64,000 bases of DNA from Pedobacter petrophilus (GCF_009674725.1 NZ_WKKH01000026.1:1-64000); one strand, 5' to 3'. Shown: positions 26,660-35,860, counted from the stretch's first letter. Made by a program: numbers and translations. The notes: generated by a model not told the origin, from the letters alone.

Positions 26660-27841
26660 ATGTCGTTAACGGATTTCTTTTCCCCGGTAAACCCTGATCG
26701 TTTCACCCCCAAGCAAGGTTTTTTCACCAGTCAGCTGGGTTTAAAAGCACACATTCACAGCACATCTTTTCCAGATTTTGAAGAGAACACTTATGATTTA
26801 GCAATTATTGGCGTGTTGGATGGGCGGGGTGCCGTAAATAATGAAGGTTGTGCTTTGGCCCCTGATTATTTTAGAGAGAAATTCTATAAATTAAATGAAG
26901 GTGCTTTTACCAGCAGGATTGTCGATCTAGGCAATATTAAACACGGGGCAACTATCGCAGATACTTATATTGCCATCAAAATGGTGGTATCTGAACTGAT
27001 AAAAAATAATATCATTCCAATCATTATTGGCGGCGGGCAGGATTTAACCTACGCGCAATATTTAGGCTATGAAGATTTAGAACAAAAGGTTGATTTAGTA
27101 GTGATCGACAATCAATTTGATATTGGCGATGATGAAAGCGATGGCATTGATACTAGGTCTGATTGTTACCTGAACAAAATTTTCCTCCATCAGCCAAACT
27201 TCTTATTCAACTATAGTAATATAGGTTATCAAACCTATTTTGTGAATCAGGAAAGCCTGAGTGTGATGGATAAACTGTATTTTGACGTGCATCGCTTAGG
27301 CGAATTTGCGCAGGATATTACATTAACAGAGCCAATCATCCGCAATGCGAACATGATCAGTTTTGATTTAGGCGCGATCCGTTCGGCCGATGCCGCAGCC
27401 AATGCCAACACCACCCCAAATGGTTTCGATGGTGAAGAAGCTTGTAGAATTGCCCGCTATGCAGGCATGAATGATAAGTTGACTTCCATCGGTTTCTATG
27501 AGTTTAATCCGGCTTATGACAATAATGGCCAAACAGCCTTTTTACTGGCGCAAATGATTTGGTATTTTGTGGATGGATTTTATGCAAGGAAAAAGGATTT
27601 CCCGCTTACACCAAAATCGCAGTTCATGATTTACAGAACCAGTTTAAAAGACGGTTCCGGCGAAATGATGTTTGTAAAAAGTAAAAAATCTGATCGCTGG
27701 TGGATGCAGGTTCCATATCCGTCAGGTCAATCTAAAAACGAAAGGTATCATTTAGTTCCCTGCCGCTATGAGGATTACCAAACGGCTGTTAATGGCGAAA
27801 TGCCGGATTTATGGTGGAGAACCTATCAAAAGCTTTCATAA
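26660..27841 (+). CDS. Arginase-fold protein lacking metal ligands
   Basis: A 393-aa ureohydrolase-fold protein, of the type often named formimidoylglutamase in Bacteroidota. The fold motifs are in order but the dinuclear Mn ligands are changed: the usual GGxHS is GGGQD at 124-128 (H to Q); DAHxD is DNQFD at 150-154 (H to Q); SFDLDxxD is SFDLGAIR at 234-241. EFNP at 281-284 is kept. It therefore cannot bind two metals in the normal way and is likely inactive as a hydrolase, or has another role. It is divergent from the epimerase-serB operon. Confidence 0.85.
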   Translation: MSLTDFFSPVNPDRFTPKQGFFTSQLGLKAHIHSTSFPDFEENTYDLAIIGVLDGRGAVNNEGCALAPDYFREKFYKLNEGAFTSRIVDLGNIKHGATIADTYIAIKMVVSELIKNNIIPIIIGGGQDLTYAQYLGYEDLEQKVDLVVIDNQFDIGDDESDGIDTRSDCYLNKIFLHQPNFLFNYSNIGYQTYFVNQESLSVMDKLYFDVHRLGEFAQDITLTEPIIRNANMISFDLGAIRSADAAANANTTPNGFDGEEACRIARYAGMNDKLTSIGFYEFNPAYDNNGQTAFLLAQMIWYFVDGFYARKKDFPLTPKSQFMIYRTSLKDGSGEMMFVKSKKSDRWWMQVPYPSGQSKNERYHLVPCRYEDYQTAVNGEMPDLWWRTYQKLS

Positions 27842-27854
27842 TTTTCCCTGGATA

Positions 27855-27888
27855 TTTGCGTTTAAGCATTACAATATAATTATCTTTG
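27855..27888 (+). promoter_or_regulatory. Promoter of the TlpA-like gene
   Basis: TTTG at 27855-27858, a 22-nt spacer, TATCTTTG at 27881-27888. The box lies inside the upstream extension of the frame, supporting the ATG at 27931. Confidence 0.7.
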
Positions 27889-27930
27889 AATCAATCCACT
27901 AACCTCCAATTATTTAAATTAAACCAACCT

Positions 27931-29076
27931 ATGAAAAGAATAGTATTATCTGCACTTGCATTATTGCCACTTGCAGCATTGGCACAAAAACCCTTTGCCC
28001 TGAATGGCGAAGTTAAAGGCTTAAAAACCGGAGATAAAATTTACCTGATTTATCAGGGCGATGGAAAAAACATAACCGATTCTACCACTGTAACCAATGG
28101 CGCCTTCGCTTTTAAAGGAACAGTAGCCAGCCCGGCACAGGGAAGTTTATATTTGAACAAAAATCCTTTTGTTAATCGCCCGGCACAAGGAGAGAAAGTA
28201 GATGGCCTGGCCATTTACCTGGAGCCTGGAAAAATCAAACTAGCAGCGGCAGATTCATTAAAAAATGCAACCATTACGGGTTCTCCTGTAAATGATGATG
28301 CGAAAAAATTAAGCGCTTTAACTAAACCTGTTAATGATCAGTTAATGGCCATTAACTCGGAATATAATGGTTATACGCCAGAGCAAAAACAGAATAAAGA
28401 AACAATGGATGCCTTAAGAACCCGCTATGAAAAAGCTGCCCAAGGCATGACCCCGCTTTTATTGCAGTTTGCCAGTGCCAATCCAAAATCTTATATCAGT
28501 TTAAGTGCAATCAGTCAGTTATCGGGCGATCCTGAACAGGCTATTGCTGCTGAAAAAGCCTTTACGGCATTAGCTCCGGAATTAAAGTCTACACCAGCAG
28601 GAAATAAGCTTACACAATTATTTGAAGCGGGTAGAAAAACGGCTGTTGGTGCAATGGCAATGGATTTTACACAAGGCGATACCGCCGGCAAACCTGTTAA
28701 ATTATCTGATTTTAAAGGAAAATATGTACTGGTAGATTTCTGGGCATCATGGTGCGGCCCTTGCCGTCAGGAAAATCCAAATGTAGTGGTAGCTTATAAC
28801 AAATTTAAAGACAAAGGCTTTACTGTTCTGGGTGTTTCTTTAGATCGTCCCGGTAAAAAAGATGCCTGGTTAAAAGCAATTGCCGATGATAAATTAACAT
28901 GGACACACGTATCTGATTTAAAATTCTGGGACAATGAAGTGGCTAGAATGTATGGCATTCAATCCATCCCTGCTAACTTTTTAATTGATCCAACTGGAAA
29001 GATCATTGCTAAAGGCTTAAGAGAAGAAGCATTACAAACGAAGCTTCAGGAGTTATTGGGAAGCAAATCTAAATAA
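27931..29076 (+). CDS. DUF4369/TlpA-like thiol-disulfide protein
   Basis: A 381-aa exported protein with a signal peptide cut near residue 18 (LAALAQ). Residues 20-120 form a DUF4369 beta domain, a helical linker follows, and residues ~245-381 are a TlpA/AhpC-type thioredoxin domain with W274-C-G-P-C278. Such fusions are typical of Bacteroidota and act as periplasmic thiol-disulfide oxidoreductases; the partner is unknown. The start was moved from an upstream TTG because that lies in the -7 box. A strong terminator follows. Confidence 0.92.
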   Translation: MKRIVLSALALLPLAALAQKPFALNGEVKGLKTGDKIYLIYQGDGKNITDSTTVTNGAFAFKGTVASPAQGSLYLNKNPFVNRPAQGEKVDGLAIYLEPGKIKLAAADSLKNATITGSPVNDDAKKLSALTKPVNDQLMAINSEYNGYTPEQKQNKETMDALRTRYEKAAQGMTPLLLQFASANPKSYISLSAISQLSGDPEQAIAAEKAFTALAPELKSTPAGNKLTQLFEAGRKTAVGAMAMDFTQGDTAGKPVKLSDFKGKYVLVDFWASWCGPCRQENPNVVVAYNKFKDKGFTVLGVSLDRPGKKDAWLKAIADDKLTWTHVSDLKFWDNEVARMYGIQSIPANFLIDPTGKIIAKGLREEALQTKLQELLGSKSK

Positions 29077-29122
29077 CTAAGTTTTTTAATGGTTAGTGGA
29101 AACACTAACTATGGCGTAAAAG

Positions 29123-29173
29123 AAAAGCCGGAGATTCGCAGATAAAATACTGCAAATCTTCGGCTTTTTATTT
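29123..29173. terminator. Terminator between TlpA-like gene and purD
   Basis: A long interrupted stem: AAAAGCCG, AGATT and GCAG pair with CTGC, AATCT and CGGCTTTT, with two single mismatches and an 8-nt loop, then T-rich sequence. It can act on both convergent genes. The rest of the gap to 29288 shows nothing. Confidence 0.85.
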
Positions 29174-29288
29174 GTCTGAGCTAACCCTTTCTCATGGATG
29201 TGATCCACGTTGACGAATCAGCAGATATATTATTAGAAGATTTTAATGGCCTATTACGATAGATTAAACGAATGAACGGAACCTGGAT

Positions 29289-30560
29289 CTACACTAAATC
29301 AAATCCAATATCTTCCCGGAAGTATTTTCCATCGAAATAAATTCTGCCTGCATCAGCAGTAGCTGATTGTAACGCTGTAAACAAATCTTTCTGTAAGCTG
29401 GTAATGGCAATTACCCGTCCACCATTTGTTTTAACTACATCGTTATCTAATAATGTGCCGGCATGAAAAGCATTCGAATGGCGTAAGTTTTCAATTCCAC
29501 TAATGGCTTTGCCTTTCAAATATTCTCCCGGATATCCACCTGCAACAATCATTACCGTTGCAGCCGTTTGATTAGAAATTACCAGATTAACCTGATTTAA
29601 CTGTTTATTTGCTGTTGCCAGGAATAATTCAACCAGATCGTTTTCGATACGGGGAATTACACTTTCCGTTTCCGGATCACCCATACGGGCATTATATTCA
29701 ATGACAAACGGATCCTCACCTACTTTAATTAATCCGAAGAAAATGAAACCTGTATAATCAATATTATCTTTTTTCAAACCTTCAACTGTTGGCCTGATAA
29801 TGCGTTCTTCTACTTTTTGCAAAAATTCTGGTGTAGCAAATGGAACAGGAGAAACAGAACCCATACCGCCAGTATTTAAACCGGTATCTCCTAAACCAAT
29901 TCTCTTATAATCTTTGGCCGACGGAAGGGTTACATAGTTTTCGCCATCGCTTAAAACGAAAACTGAAAGCTCTATCCCACTTAAAAATTCCTCAATTACA
30001 ACGGTTGCACCAGCTGCACCAAATTTACCTCCGAGCATTAATTTTAATTCTTCCTGTGCCTCTATAGTTTCCGTACAAATTAAAACACCTTTACCAGCTG
30101 CTAACCCGTCAGCTTTTAATACCACCGGTAATGCGTGCGTTTCTAAATACGCTAAACCCGTTGCTAATGTTGCTGGAGTAAATGATTTAGAGGCTGCGGT
30201 TGGAATGCCATGGCGCTCCATGAATTGTTTAGAGAAATCCTTACTTCCTTCTAAAATTGCACCTTCTTTTTTTGGTCCGATTACCGGGATATGGGCAATT
30301 GCCTGATCAGCAAGAAAAAAATCGTGAATACCATTAACCAAAGGTTCTTCCGGGCCAACAACGACTAATTCGATTTTTTCTGCTAAAACAATCTTTTTAA
30401 TCGAATCGAAATCATTTACATTGATGTTAATGTTGGTACCATAAACGCCTGTACCACCATTTCCCGGTGCAATAATCAATTTATCGCAATGCGAAGACTG
30501 GCTCATTTTCCAGGCGAATGCACTTTCTCTGCCGCCCGAACCTAAAAGTAAGATATTCAT
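29289..30560 (-). CDS. purD: Phosphoribosylamine--glycine ligase
   Basis: PurD (423 aa, normal), an ATP-grasp enzyme that joins glycine to phosphoribosylamine in purine synthesis. It has the N-terminal LLLGSGGRESA, VVVGPEEPLVNGI, GSKDFSKQFMERHGIPTA, LKADGLAAGKGV, and EYNARMGDPETESVIPR with the metal-binding E and N. It is a single gene. A -7 box TATCTTTG ends 5 nt before its ATG, so the message may be leaderless. Confidence 0.97.
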   Translation of the reverse strand: MNILLLGSGGRESAFAWKMSQSSHCDKLIIAPGNGGTGVYGTNININVNDFDSIKKIVLAEKIELVVVGPEEPLVNGIHDFFLADQAIAHIPVIGPKKEGAILEGSKDFSKQFMERHGIPTAASKSFTPATLATGLAYLETHALPVVLKADGLAAGKGVLICTETIEAQEELKLMLGGKFGAAGATVVIEEFLSGIELSVFVLSDGENYVTLPSAKDYKRIGLGDTGLNTGGMGSVSPVPFATPEFLQKVEERIIRPTVEGLKKDNIDYTGFIFFGLIKVGEDPFVIEYNARMGDPETESVIPRIENDLVELFLATANKQLNQVNLVISNQTAATVMIVAGGYPGEYLKGKAISGIENLRHSNAFHAGTLLDNDVVKTNGGRVIAITSLQKDLFTALQSATADAGRIYFDGKYFREDIGFDLV

Positions 30561-30565
30561 ACGGG

Positions 30566-30573
30566 CAAAGATA
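30566..30573 (-). promoter_or_regulatory. -7 box of purD
   Basis: TATCTTTG on the minus strand, a perfect TAnnTTTG, 5 nt from the start codon. No convincing -33 TTTG at normal spacing was found. Confidence 0.55.
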
Positions 30574-30581
30574 ATATTTTA

Positions 30582-30610
30582 GTATCAAGATGCGGGTATC
30601 AAGTATCAAG
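30582..30610 (+). repeat. Heptamer-phased GTATCAA repeat
   Basis: GTATCAA begins at 30582, 30596 and 30603, so copies fall on a 7-bp grid with one degenerate unit (30589). It lies just upstream of the purD -7 box. No gene is visible in the 139-bp gap. Confidence 0.55.
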
Positions 30611-30699
30611 ACGTTATACTTAATTATTGAGCCAATAATAAACGTATCTGTTATGGTTATTCTATTTGGTATTAAGCTTTTTCGCCTTTAATCGTGCTT

Positions 30700-31581
30700 T
30701 TAGCTCCCCTTAGCACTTCTGGTCATTTGCTCCAGCACATCCCACATTTCGTTTGGAATCGCCTCTAAGCCATTCATTTGACCCGCACCCTGTAGCCACT
30801 CTCCACCATCAATGGTAATGACTTCTCCATTAATATAACCTGAAAAATCGCTCACTAAAAATGCAGCGAGGTTTGCCAACTCCTGGTGCTCTCCTACCCT
30901 TTTTAAGGGCACACGGTTTTTAAAGTCAAATTTCTTTGCTAAATCTCCCGGCAATAACCTTTCCCAGGCACCTTTTGTTGGAAACGGACCCGGAGCTATG
31001 GCATTCGTTCGGATGCCGTATTTTCCCCATTCTACGGCCAAAGATCTGGTTAGCGCAAGAACACCTCCCTTGGCACACGCGGAAGGCACTACATAGGCAG
31101 AACCTGTAAAAGCGTAAGTGGTAATAATATTAAGCACCGTAGCCGATTGCTTTTCTTTAATCCAGTGTTTTCCAAAAGCCAGCGTGCAGTTAACGGTTCC
31201 TTTTAAAACAATATCTATAATGGATGAAAAAGCATTCGCGGATAAACGTTCTGTAGGCGAAATGAAATTACCTGCAGCATTGTTTAATAACACATCTACC
31301 GCACCAAACCGTTCTAATGTCTTCGCCAGCACCTGGTCTACCTGTTCCACATCTCTAACATCGCAAGCTACGGCCAAAACCTTTCCGCCAGTTTTCTCTT
31401 CCATTTCGTCGGCCGTTTTTTGCAACACTTCTTGCTTACGACTGGTAATCACCAAATTGGCGCCAAGTTTTAAAAAATAGATCCCCATTGCTTTACCTAA
31501 GCCTGTTCCGCCACCGGTAATTACAATTGTTTTGCCTTTTAAAGCATCTTCTCTGAGCATTGGTGAGTTATAGTTTAACAT
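30700..31581 (-). CDS. 2,4-dienoyl-CoA reductase-type SDR
   Basis: A 293-aa short-chain dehydrogenase with GGGTGLGKAMG (NADPH loop) and LLNNAAGNFISPTERLS. The catalytic layout is not the classical Y-x-x-x-K: the residue four before K171 is S167, and a tyrosine stands 15 before (Y156). This Tyr-Ser-Lys pattern is that of mitochondrial and peroxisomal 2,4-dienoyl-CoA reductases, which reduce dienoyl-CoA esters during breakdown of unsaturated fatty acids. The isomerase gene upstream fits the same pathway. Met1 or Met8 (31560) could be the start. Confidence 0.88.
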   Translation of the reverse strand: MLNYNSPMLREDALKGKTIVITGGGTGLGKAMGIYFLKLGANLVITSRKQEVLQKTADEMEEKTGGKVLAVACDVRDVEQVDQVLAKTLERFGAVDVLLNNAAGNFISPTERLSANAFSSIIDIVLKGTVNCTLAFGKHWIKEKQSATVLNIITTYAFTGSAYVVPSACAKGGVLALTRSLAVEWGKYGIRTNAIAPGPFPTKGAWERLLPGDLAKKFDFKNRVPLKRVGEHQELANLAAFLVSDFSGYINGEVITIDGGEWLQGAGQMNGLEAIPNEMWDVLEQMTRSAKGS

Positions 31582-31673
31582 AAGATAAATTGGTTAGCGG
31601 GTGAAACGGTTATTCGAAAATTGATGGTTTGAAACTGGAAATTTAAACTGTTAACGGTAAAATTGCAATTGCA

Positions 31674-31720
31674 AACTGCTCAACTGCCAACTGTTAACTG
31701 TTAACTGTTAACTGCAACTG
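31674..31720 (+). repeat. Heptamer tandem repeat AACTGTT
   Basis: AACTG occurs at 31674, 31682, 31689, 31696, 31703, 31710 and 31716, mostly 7 bp apart, with three identical AACTGTT units in the middle. It fills the gap between the enoyl-CoA isomerase and the dienoyl-CoA reductase genes and stops 2 bp before the isomerase gene's stop codon. Confidence 0.7.
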
Positions 31721-31721
31721 A

Positions 31722-32483
31722 TTACTTCCTTTGCAAATTAGCCAAAATGGTTTCTAATATGTGGCGTGTACCTGGTGACCACCATTGTGCCAGCATTTTT
31801 TCTAAAGTAGCAGATTGATCAGCTGTCATGGCGGCAATTAATTCTTCGCGGATATTAAGTTTACTTTGCGACCAGGTATTGCTTTCCTGCTCCATAAATT
31901 TCTTAATTTTTCGCTCTGCGGCGGTTAACAGACTTTCATTTTTCACCAGCTCATCTACCAAACCAACCTTAAATGCCTCTTCCGGACTAAAAAGTCTTCC
32001 GGTTAATAAACTCCGGGCAGCTTCTGCTTTTCCAATCCAAAAAGCATACAGCTGGAAAATGCTATTTGGAACAATAATGCCAACCGGAACTTCATTTAAG
32101 CCGATAATAAACTGACCTTCAGCCATTACCCGGGCATCGCAAGCCAGCGCAATTACGCAACCACCTGCAGGGCTATGGCCGCTAATGGCAGCAACCATTG
32201 GTTTTTTAAATGAAACTAAATTTGCTGTAAATTCAAAGAACAACTCAAAAAAAGATTTCGCTTCTTCCTCATTGTAGCCATAGAGTTCTATCAAATCTAA
32301 TCCGGCAGAAAAAAATGGTGCTTTTCCTGTGATGATTACCCCACCAATATTAGCATCAGCAGCGATATTTTTAAGCATATCATCCAGTTCGGTAATTAAT
32401 TCACGTCCTAATGCATTGGATTTTCCGCTATCAAGTGTAATTGTTGCCAGTCGATCTTTTACGCTTACTTTAATTGTGTTCAT
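31722..32483 (-). CDS. Enoyl-CoA hydratase/isomerase, delta3-delta2-isomerase-like
   Basis: A 253-aa crotonase. The oxyanion-hole segments are FFSAGLDL and HSPAGGCVIAL. The pattern FSAGLDL, PAGGC, CDARVMA and IGLNEVPVGII is close to the mitochondrial delta3,delta2-enoyl-CoA isomerase ECI1, in which the glutamate of LNE is catalytic. Only one active-site glutamate is seen, which favours isomerase over hydratase. Paired with the dienoyl-CoA reductase gene downstream, it would handle unsaturated acyl-CoA in beta-oxidation. The assignment to isomerase rests on motif memory only. Confidence 0.85.
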   Translation of the reverse strand: MNTIKVSVKDRLATITLDSGKSNALGRELITELDDMLKNIAADANIGGVIITGKAPFFSAGLDLIELYGYNEEEAKSFFELFFEFTANLVSFKKPMVAAISGHSPAGGCVIALACDARVMAEGQFIIGLNEVPVGIIVPNSIFQLYAFWIGKAEAARSLLTGRLFSPEEAFKVGLVDELVKNESLLTAAERKIKKFMEQESNTWSQSKLNIREELIAAMTADQSATLEKMLAQWWSPGTRHILETILANLQRK

Positions 32484-32548
32484 GGTAATGGTTGTTAAAT
32501 ATCAATAATCACTATGCTTGCATAATAATCAAATTTATTTATTTTTCT

Positions 32549-35242
32549 TTATTTAACTTCATAAGTATAAACTTTTCTCGCCAAATGGCCTGAAGCATCT
32601 ATCCCTTCGATTACTACACGATATTGTCCTGCTTCATCCGCATTATAGAATTCAAATTTTGCCTTTCCATCTTGCTGCGCAACCACTTGTGGATTCCAAT
32701 AAATAGTTGTGCGTAAATCTTTACGGGTATTATTGGTTGTTGCCGCATCATATAGTGGCGAATAAAATGCCCTGGAAACTGAAAATCCTTTAGGGCTTAA
32801 ACTTACAATCCCTGGTGCATATCGATTATAATTTGATGTTCCTCCACCGCGCTTAGTGGTAATTACCAAGACACCGCCCCCGCCCTGTGAGCCATAAATT
32901 GCGGTATTGCCAATGCTCTTTAATAGTTCGATCGTTTCTACATCGCTTGGAACGATGTTATCTAAAAACTCAGCTTCGACACGCATGCCATCTAAAACAA
33001 TAGACATTGGGGTGTTCTGACTCCGCATCAGGTAAGGAACATTCCCCCTGAAAAGCACGCCCGGCAAACGACCTTGCAAACATTGAGATAAAGTGATACA
33101 GGTTGATAAATTTTCGCTCGTGAGGATATAATCTGCACGTCCTGCGCCATTCAGGTTTGCAGAATTCTTCGCAGGATTTTTCTTTTCGGTAATGGTTACT
33201 TCTTCCAGTTTAATCGTTCTTTCCAATAAACCTAAACGCGTCATTTCATTAAAGTAGTTATCACTTTCTTTGATATAATTCATCAGGCTATTGTTCACGT
33301 TAATTTCGACATCACCGCTATTTTTACTCTTCGTTACTACCTGCCCTGGCACTACATCAACATTAATATCTACAAATTTCCGTTCAGTCTTTGTTCTGGC
33401 CTGAACCACAAATTTAGTGCTGTCTCCAAAATTAAGGTTATCAAAAACGAACTTACCCTCTGCATTGGTTACCGTATCAAGAATAAAAACAGAACCTTTT
33501 GTCGCCATTAACATCACTTTTCCACCAACAACTGGTTTATTGCCCTTCATCACGGTTCCACTTATGGCTAAGGATTTTTCTGCCTTATAGGTAATTGATG
33601 GTTCGGCGCCGCTGATGATATTTTTCCAGAGGAATCTCCTCCAGCCCTGTGTCAATAATAAATTATCTAATTCCTTCTGCGTTTTAAGGTCGTCGTTTAA
33701 GAAATAGTGATTGGGTTTTTCTATATATCCCGTAAGGTCTGACGTTAATAACAATGAGGTTAAAATATTGGTTTCATTGTCATCATCCGGCGTAACTTTG
33801 TTTGTATTCGTTACCGCGACAGAGAAACTTCCCAATGCTGGTTTTTGTTGATTTGTGGCATCGAAACTAAAAATGGTTTTCCCTTTTCTACTGGCGGATA
33901 CCTGCGAAGTGTTGAGGGCCACATCTAATACTTCAGCTTTATTTTTTACGAAGATTAATCTTTCTGCAATGGGCTGATTATCGCTGGAAAAAAGCGTAAA
34001 CTGTACAATACCCAATGGCAATTTATTTTTGGAAATGCTAGCCATGAGCACTTGCTTTTCCATTTTCGCTTTGGAGACATAAAAGACATTCCCAGCCTGC
34101 TGTGCAACAATTTTCAATTCTGTTCCATTTACCAGGTTTTCACTCGACATGATTTTAAGCGAGACCTTTCCTGTATCTAGATTGTTAATAAAAATGGCAT
34201 AACCGCTTTTTTGAGCTAAAGGCATTTTGAAATCTTTCGAAGAACCATCAGCAAATTTGACTTTTGCAGTATAGGTTTTACCCGCCTGAGCATTGAAGAT
34301 GAAACTTCCCATCCCTAAATAAGTTGTTTCGAATGAGGTTACTTCCATACCTGCTTCATCTACCACCACTCCTTTTACGTTTTCTCCGTGACCTGAGGCA
34401 TTTACGGCCTTAATTGCTACCCTTTCGGGCAAATTTTCGATCAGGCTGCCGCCTTCAGGCAAAAATTGAACGTCAACATCATTGGAGGTTGCCGTGACAG
34501 GAATCGACTTCATTACCTTTTGTTTATTGGCTAACGTAATTGTAGCAACAATTTTCCCGGTTTTATTGGTAAACCCGTTTGTATTTACAAAAGTAATAAC
34601 TGCATCGCCGTTTGATGTGGTTTTTGTCTTGCCTTTTTCCACCGATTTATAATCCAGCTGAACATCATAGGCTACTTCGTTATCGTTATAGGCTTTCCCA
34701 TCTTTATCGGCAAAGTGAATGGTAGCTGTAACCCGATCCGCACTATTTTCCTTTTTGAAATCATATTTGGTTTCGGTAAAAACTTTGTTGGCCCAGCTAT
34801 TTCCGATTTTTATGGATTTATCAAAGAAAAACGCTGTTCCAAAGTTTCGCATGTAATTGGTGTAAGCCCTGATGCGATAATTTCCTTCGGATAGGGAATC
34901 AGGAAGTTTAAAATCTCCCCAGGTAATGCCACTCACCACAGGCAGTTTAAGTTGCTTTTTTACCGAATCTTTTTCATTAATTAATTCCACGTAAAGGATC
35001 TCACTTAATATGGAAGGTGCGGCGGATTTTGCATCTACAATATAGGCCTTAAACCAAATATCGTCGCCAATGGCATAATAGGGTTTATCCAGATGGAGGT
35101 GCACCTTTTCTTGTGGAAATTTATTGGTATAGTCTTCCAGCTTTTTCAGGAGCTGCGTAAATGGATCATCATCCATTCTAAAAGCAGAGAAGCCTAAAAT
35201 GATTAACAGGAAACTGGAAATGAGCGTGATTCTGAATTTCAT
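32549..35242 (-). CDS. MG2-domain protein with TonB-receptor plug
   Basis: An 897-aa exported protein. After the signal peptide (MKFRITLISSFLLIILGFSAF) comes FPQEKVHLHLDKPYYAIGDDIWFKAYI, an alpha-2-macroglobulin MG2-like start, then repeated beta-sandwich domains including a carboxypeptidase-regulatory-like one. At residues ~690-800 lies a TonB-dependent receptor plug (SQCLQGRLPGV, MSIVLDGMRVE, VETIELLKSIGNTAIYGSQGGGGVLVITTKRG). No beta-barrel follows; only ~90 residues remain. It is thus a plug-bearing surface or periplasmic protein, not a receptor. I took the ATG at 35242 because the signal peptide begins there. Function unknown. Confidence 0.85.
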   Translation of the reverse strand: MKFRITLISSFLLIILGFSAFRMDDDPFTQLLKKLEDYTNKFPQEKVHLHLDKPYYAIGDDIWFKAYIVDAKSAAPSILSEILYVELINEKDSVKKQLKLPVVSGITWGDFKLPDSLSEGNYRIRAYTNYMRNFGTAFFFDKSIKIGNSWANKVFTETKYDFKKENSADRVTATIHFADKDGKAYNDNEVAYDVQLDYKSVEKGKTKTTSNGDAVITFVNTNGFTNKTGKIVATITLANKQKVMKSIPVTATSNDVDVQFLPEGGSLIENLPERVAIKAVNASGHGENVKGVVVDEAGMEVTSFETTYLGMGSFIFNAQAGKTYTAKVKFADGSSKDFKMPLAQKSGYAIFINNLDTGKVSLKIMSSENLVNGTELKIVAQQAGNVFYVSKAKMEKQVLMASISKNKLPLGIVQFTLFSSDNQPIAERLIFVKNKAEVLDVALNTSQVSASRKGKTIFSFDATNQQKPALGSFSVAVTNTNKVTPDDDNETNILTSLLLTSDLTGYIEKPNHYFLNDDLKTQKELDNLLLTQGWRRFLWKNIISGAEPSITYKAEKSLAISGTVMKGNKPVVGGKVMLMATKGSVFILDTVTNAEGKFVFDNLNFGDSTKFVVQARTKTERKFVDINVDVVPGQVVTKSKNSGDVEINVNNSLMNYIKESDNYFNEMTRLGLLERTIKLEEVTITEKKNPAKNSANLNGAGRADYILTSENLSTCITLSQCLQGRLPGVLFRGNVPYLMRSQNTPMSIVLDGMRVEAEFLDNIVPSDVETIELLKSIGNTAIYGSQGGGGVLVITTKRGGGTSNYNRYAPGIVSLSPKGFSVSRAFYSPLYDAATTNNTRKDLRTTIYWNPQVVAQQDGKAKFEFYNADEAGQYRVVIEGIDASGHLARKVYTYEVK

Positions 35243-35323
35243 TATATGGTAACTATAAATAAAAATATGCCTCAAGGTACAAAACCCGAGGCATATAATA
35301 ATGAAGATCACATGAAATTTATA

Positions 35324-35860
35324 CTAGAAATTATTCTTCCACATCATACTTTCTACTGGGCGGGTAGTTTTGTTATTGTACTTCGCATTGCCCTTAGAAT
35401 TGTACATGGTTTCGATATTTCCTTCCACTACAAAATAAATTAACTGGCCAATTGGCATACCCGCATAAATTTTAACAGGCTGAGCAACAGATATTTCCAA
35501 AGTCCAGGTATTGCAAAAACCAACATCACCTTTCCCGGCAGTGGCGTGGATATCAATGCCTAAGCGGCCGGTACTGCTTTTACCTTCTAAAAACGGCACA
35601 TGGCTATGGGTTTCAGTATATTCTAAAGTTACGCCTAAATATAAGGTGCCCGGATGAAGAATATAACCATCTTTTGGAATTTCAAAATGCTCAATTTCGT
35701 TGTGTGCCTTGGCATCTAAAATACGGCTTTTATAAGTGGCCAGGTATTTTCCTAAATGTACATCGTAAGAATTTGTCCCCAAACATTCCCGCTTAAACGG
35801 CTCAATTATAATTGTACCCTTCTCAATTTCTTCTAATATCCTTTTGTCAGATAATATCAT
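35324..35860 (-). CDS. dcd: dCTP deaminase
   Basis: A 178-aa trimeric dCTP deaminase/dUTPase-superfamily protein that makes dUTP from dCTP. Blocks include NSYDVHLGKYLATY, LHPGTLYLGVTLEYTE, LEGKSSTGRLGIDIHATAGKGDVGF and the TLEI strand. The C-terminal tail (KYNNKTTRP) is of normal length. It is divergent from the phosphopantetheinyl transferase gene, whose promoter overlaps the dcd start. Confidence 0.94.
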   Translation of the reverse strand: MILSDKRILEEIEKGTIIIEPFKRECLGTNSYDVHLGKYLATYKSRILDAKAHNEIEHFEIPKDGYILHPGTLYLGVTLEYTETHSHVPFLEGKSSTGRLGIDIHATAGKGDVGFCNTWTLEISVAQPVKIYAGMPIGQLIYFVVEGNIETMYNSKGNAKYNNKTTRPVESMMWKNNF

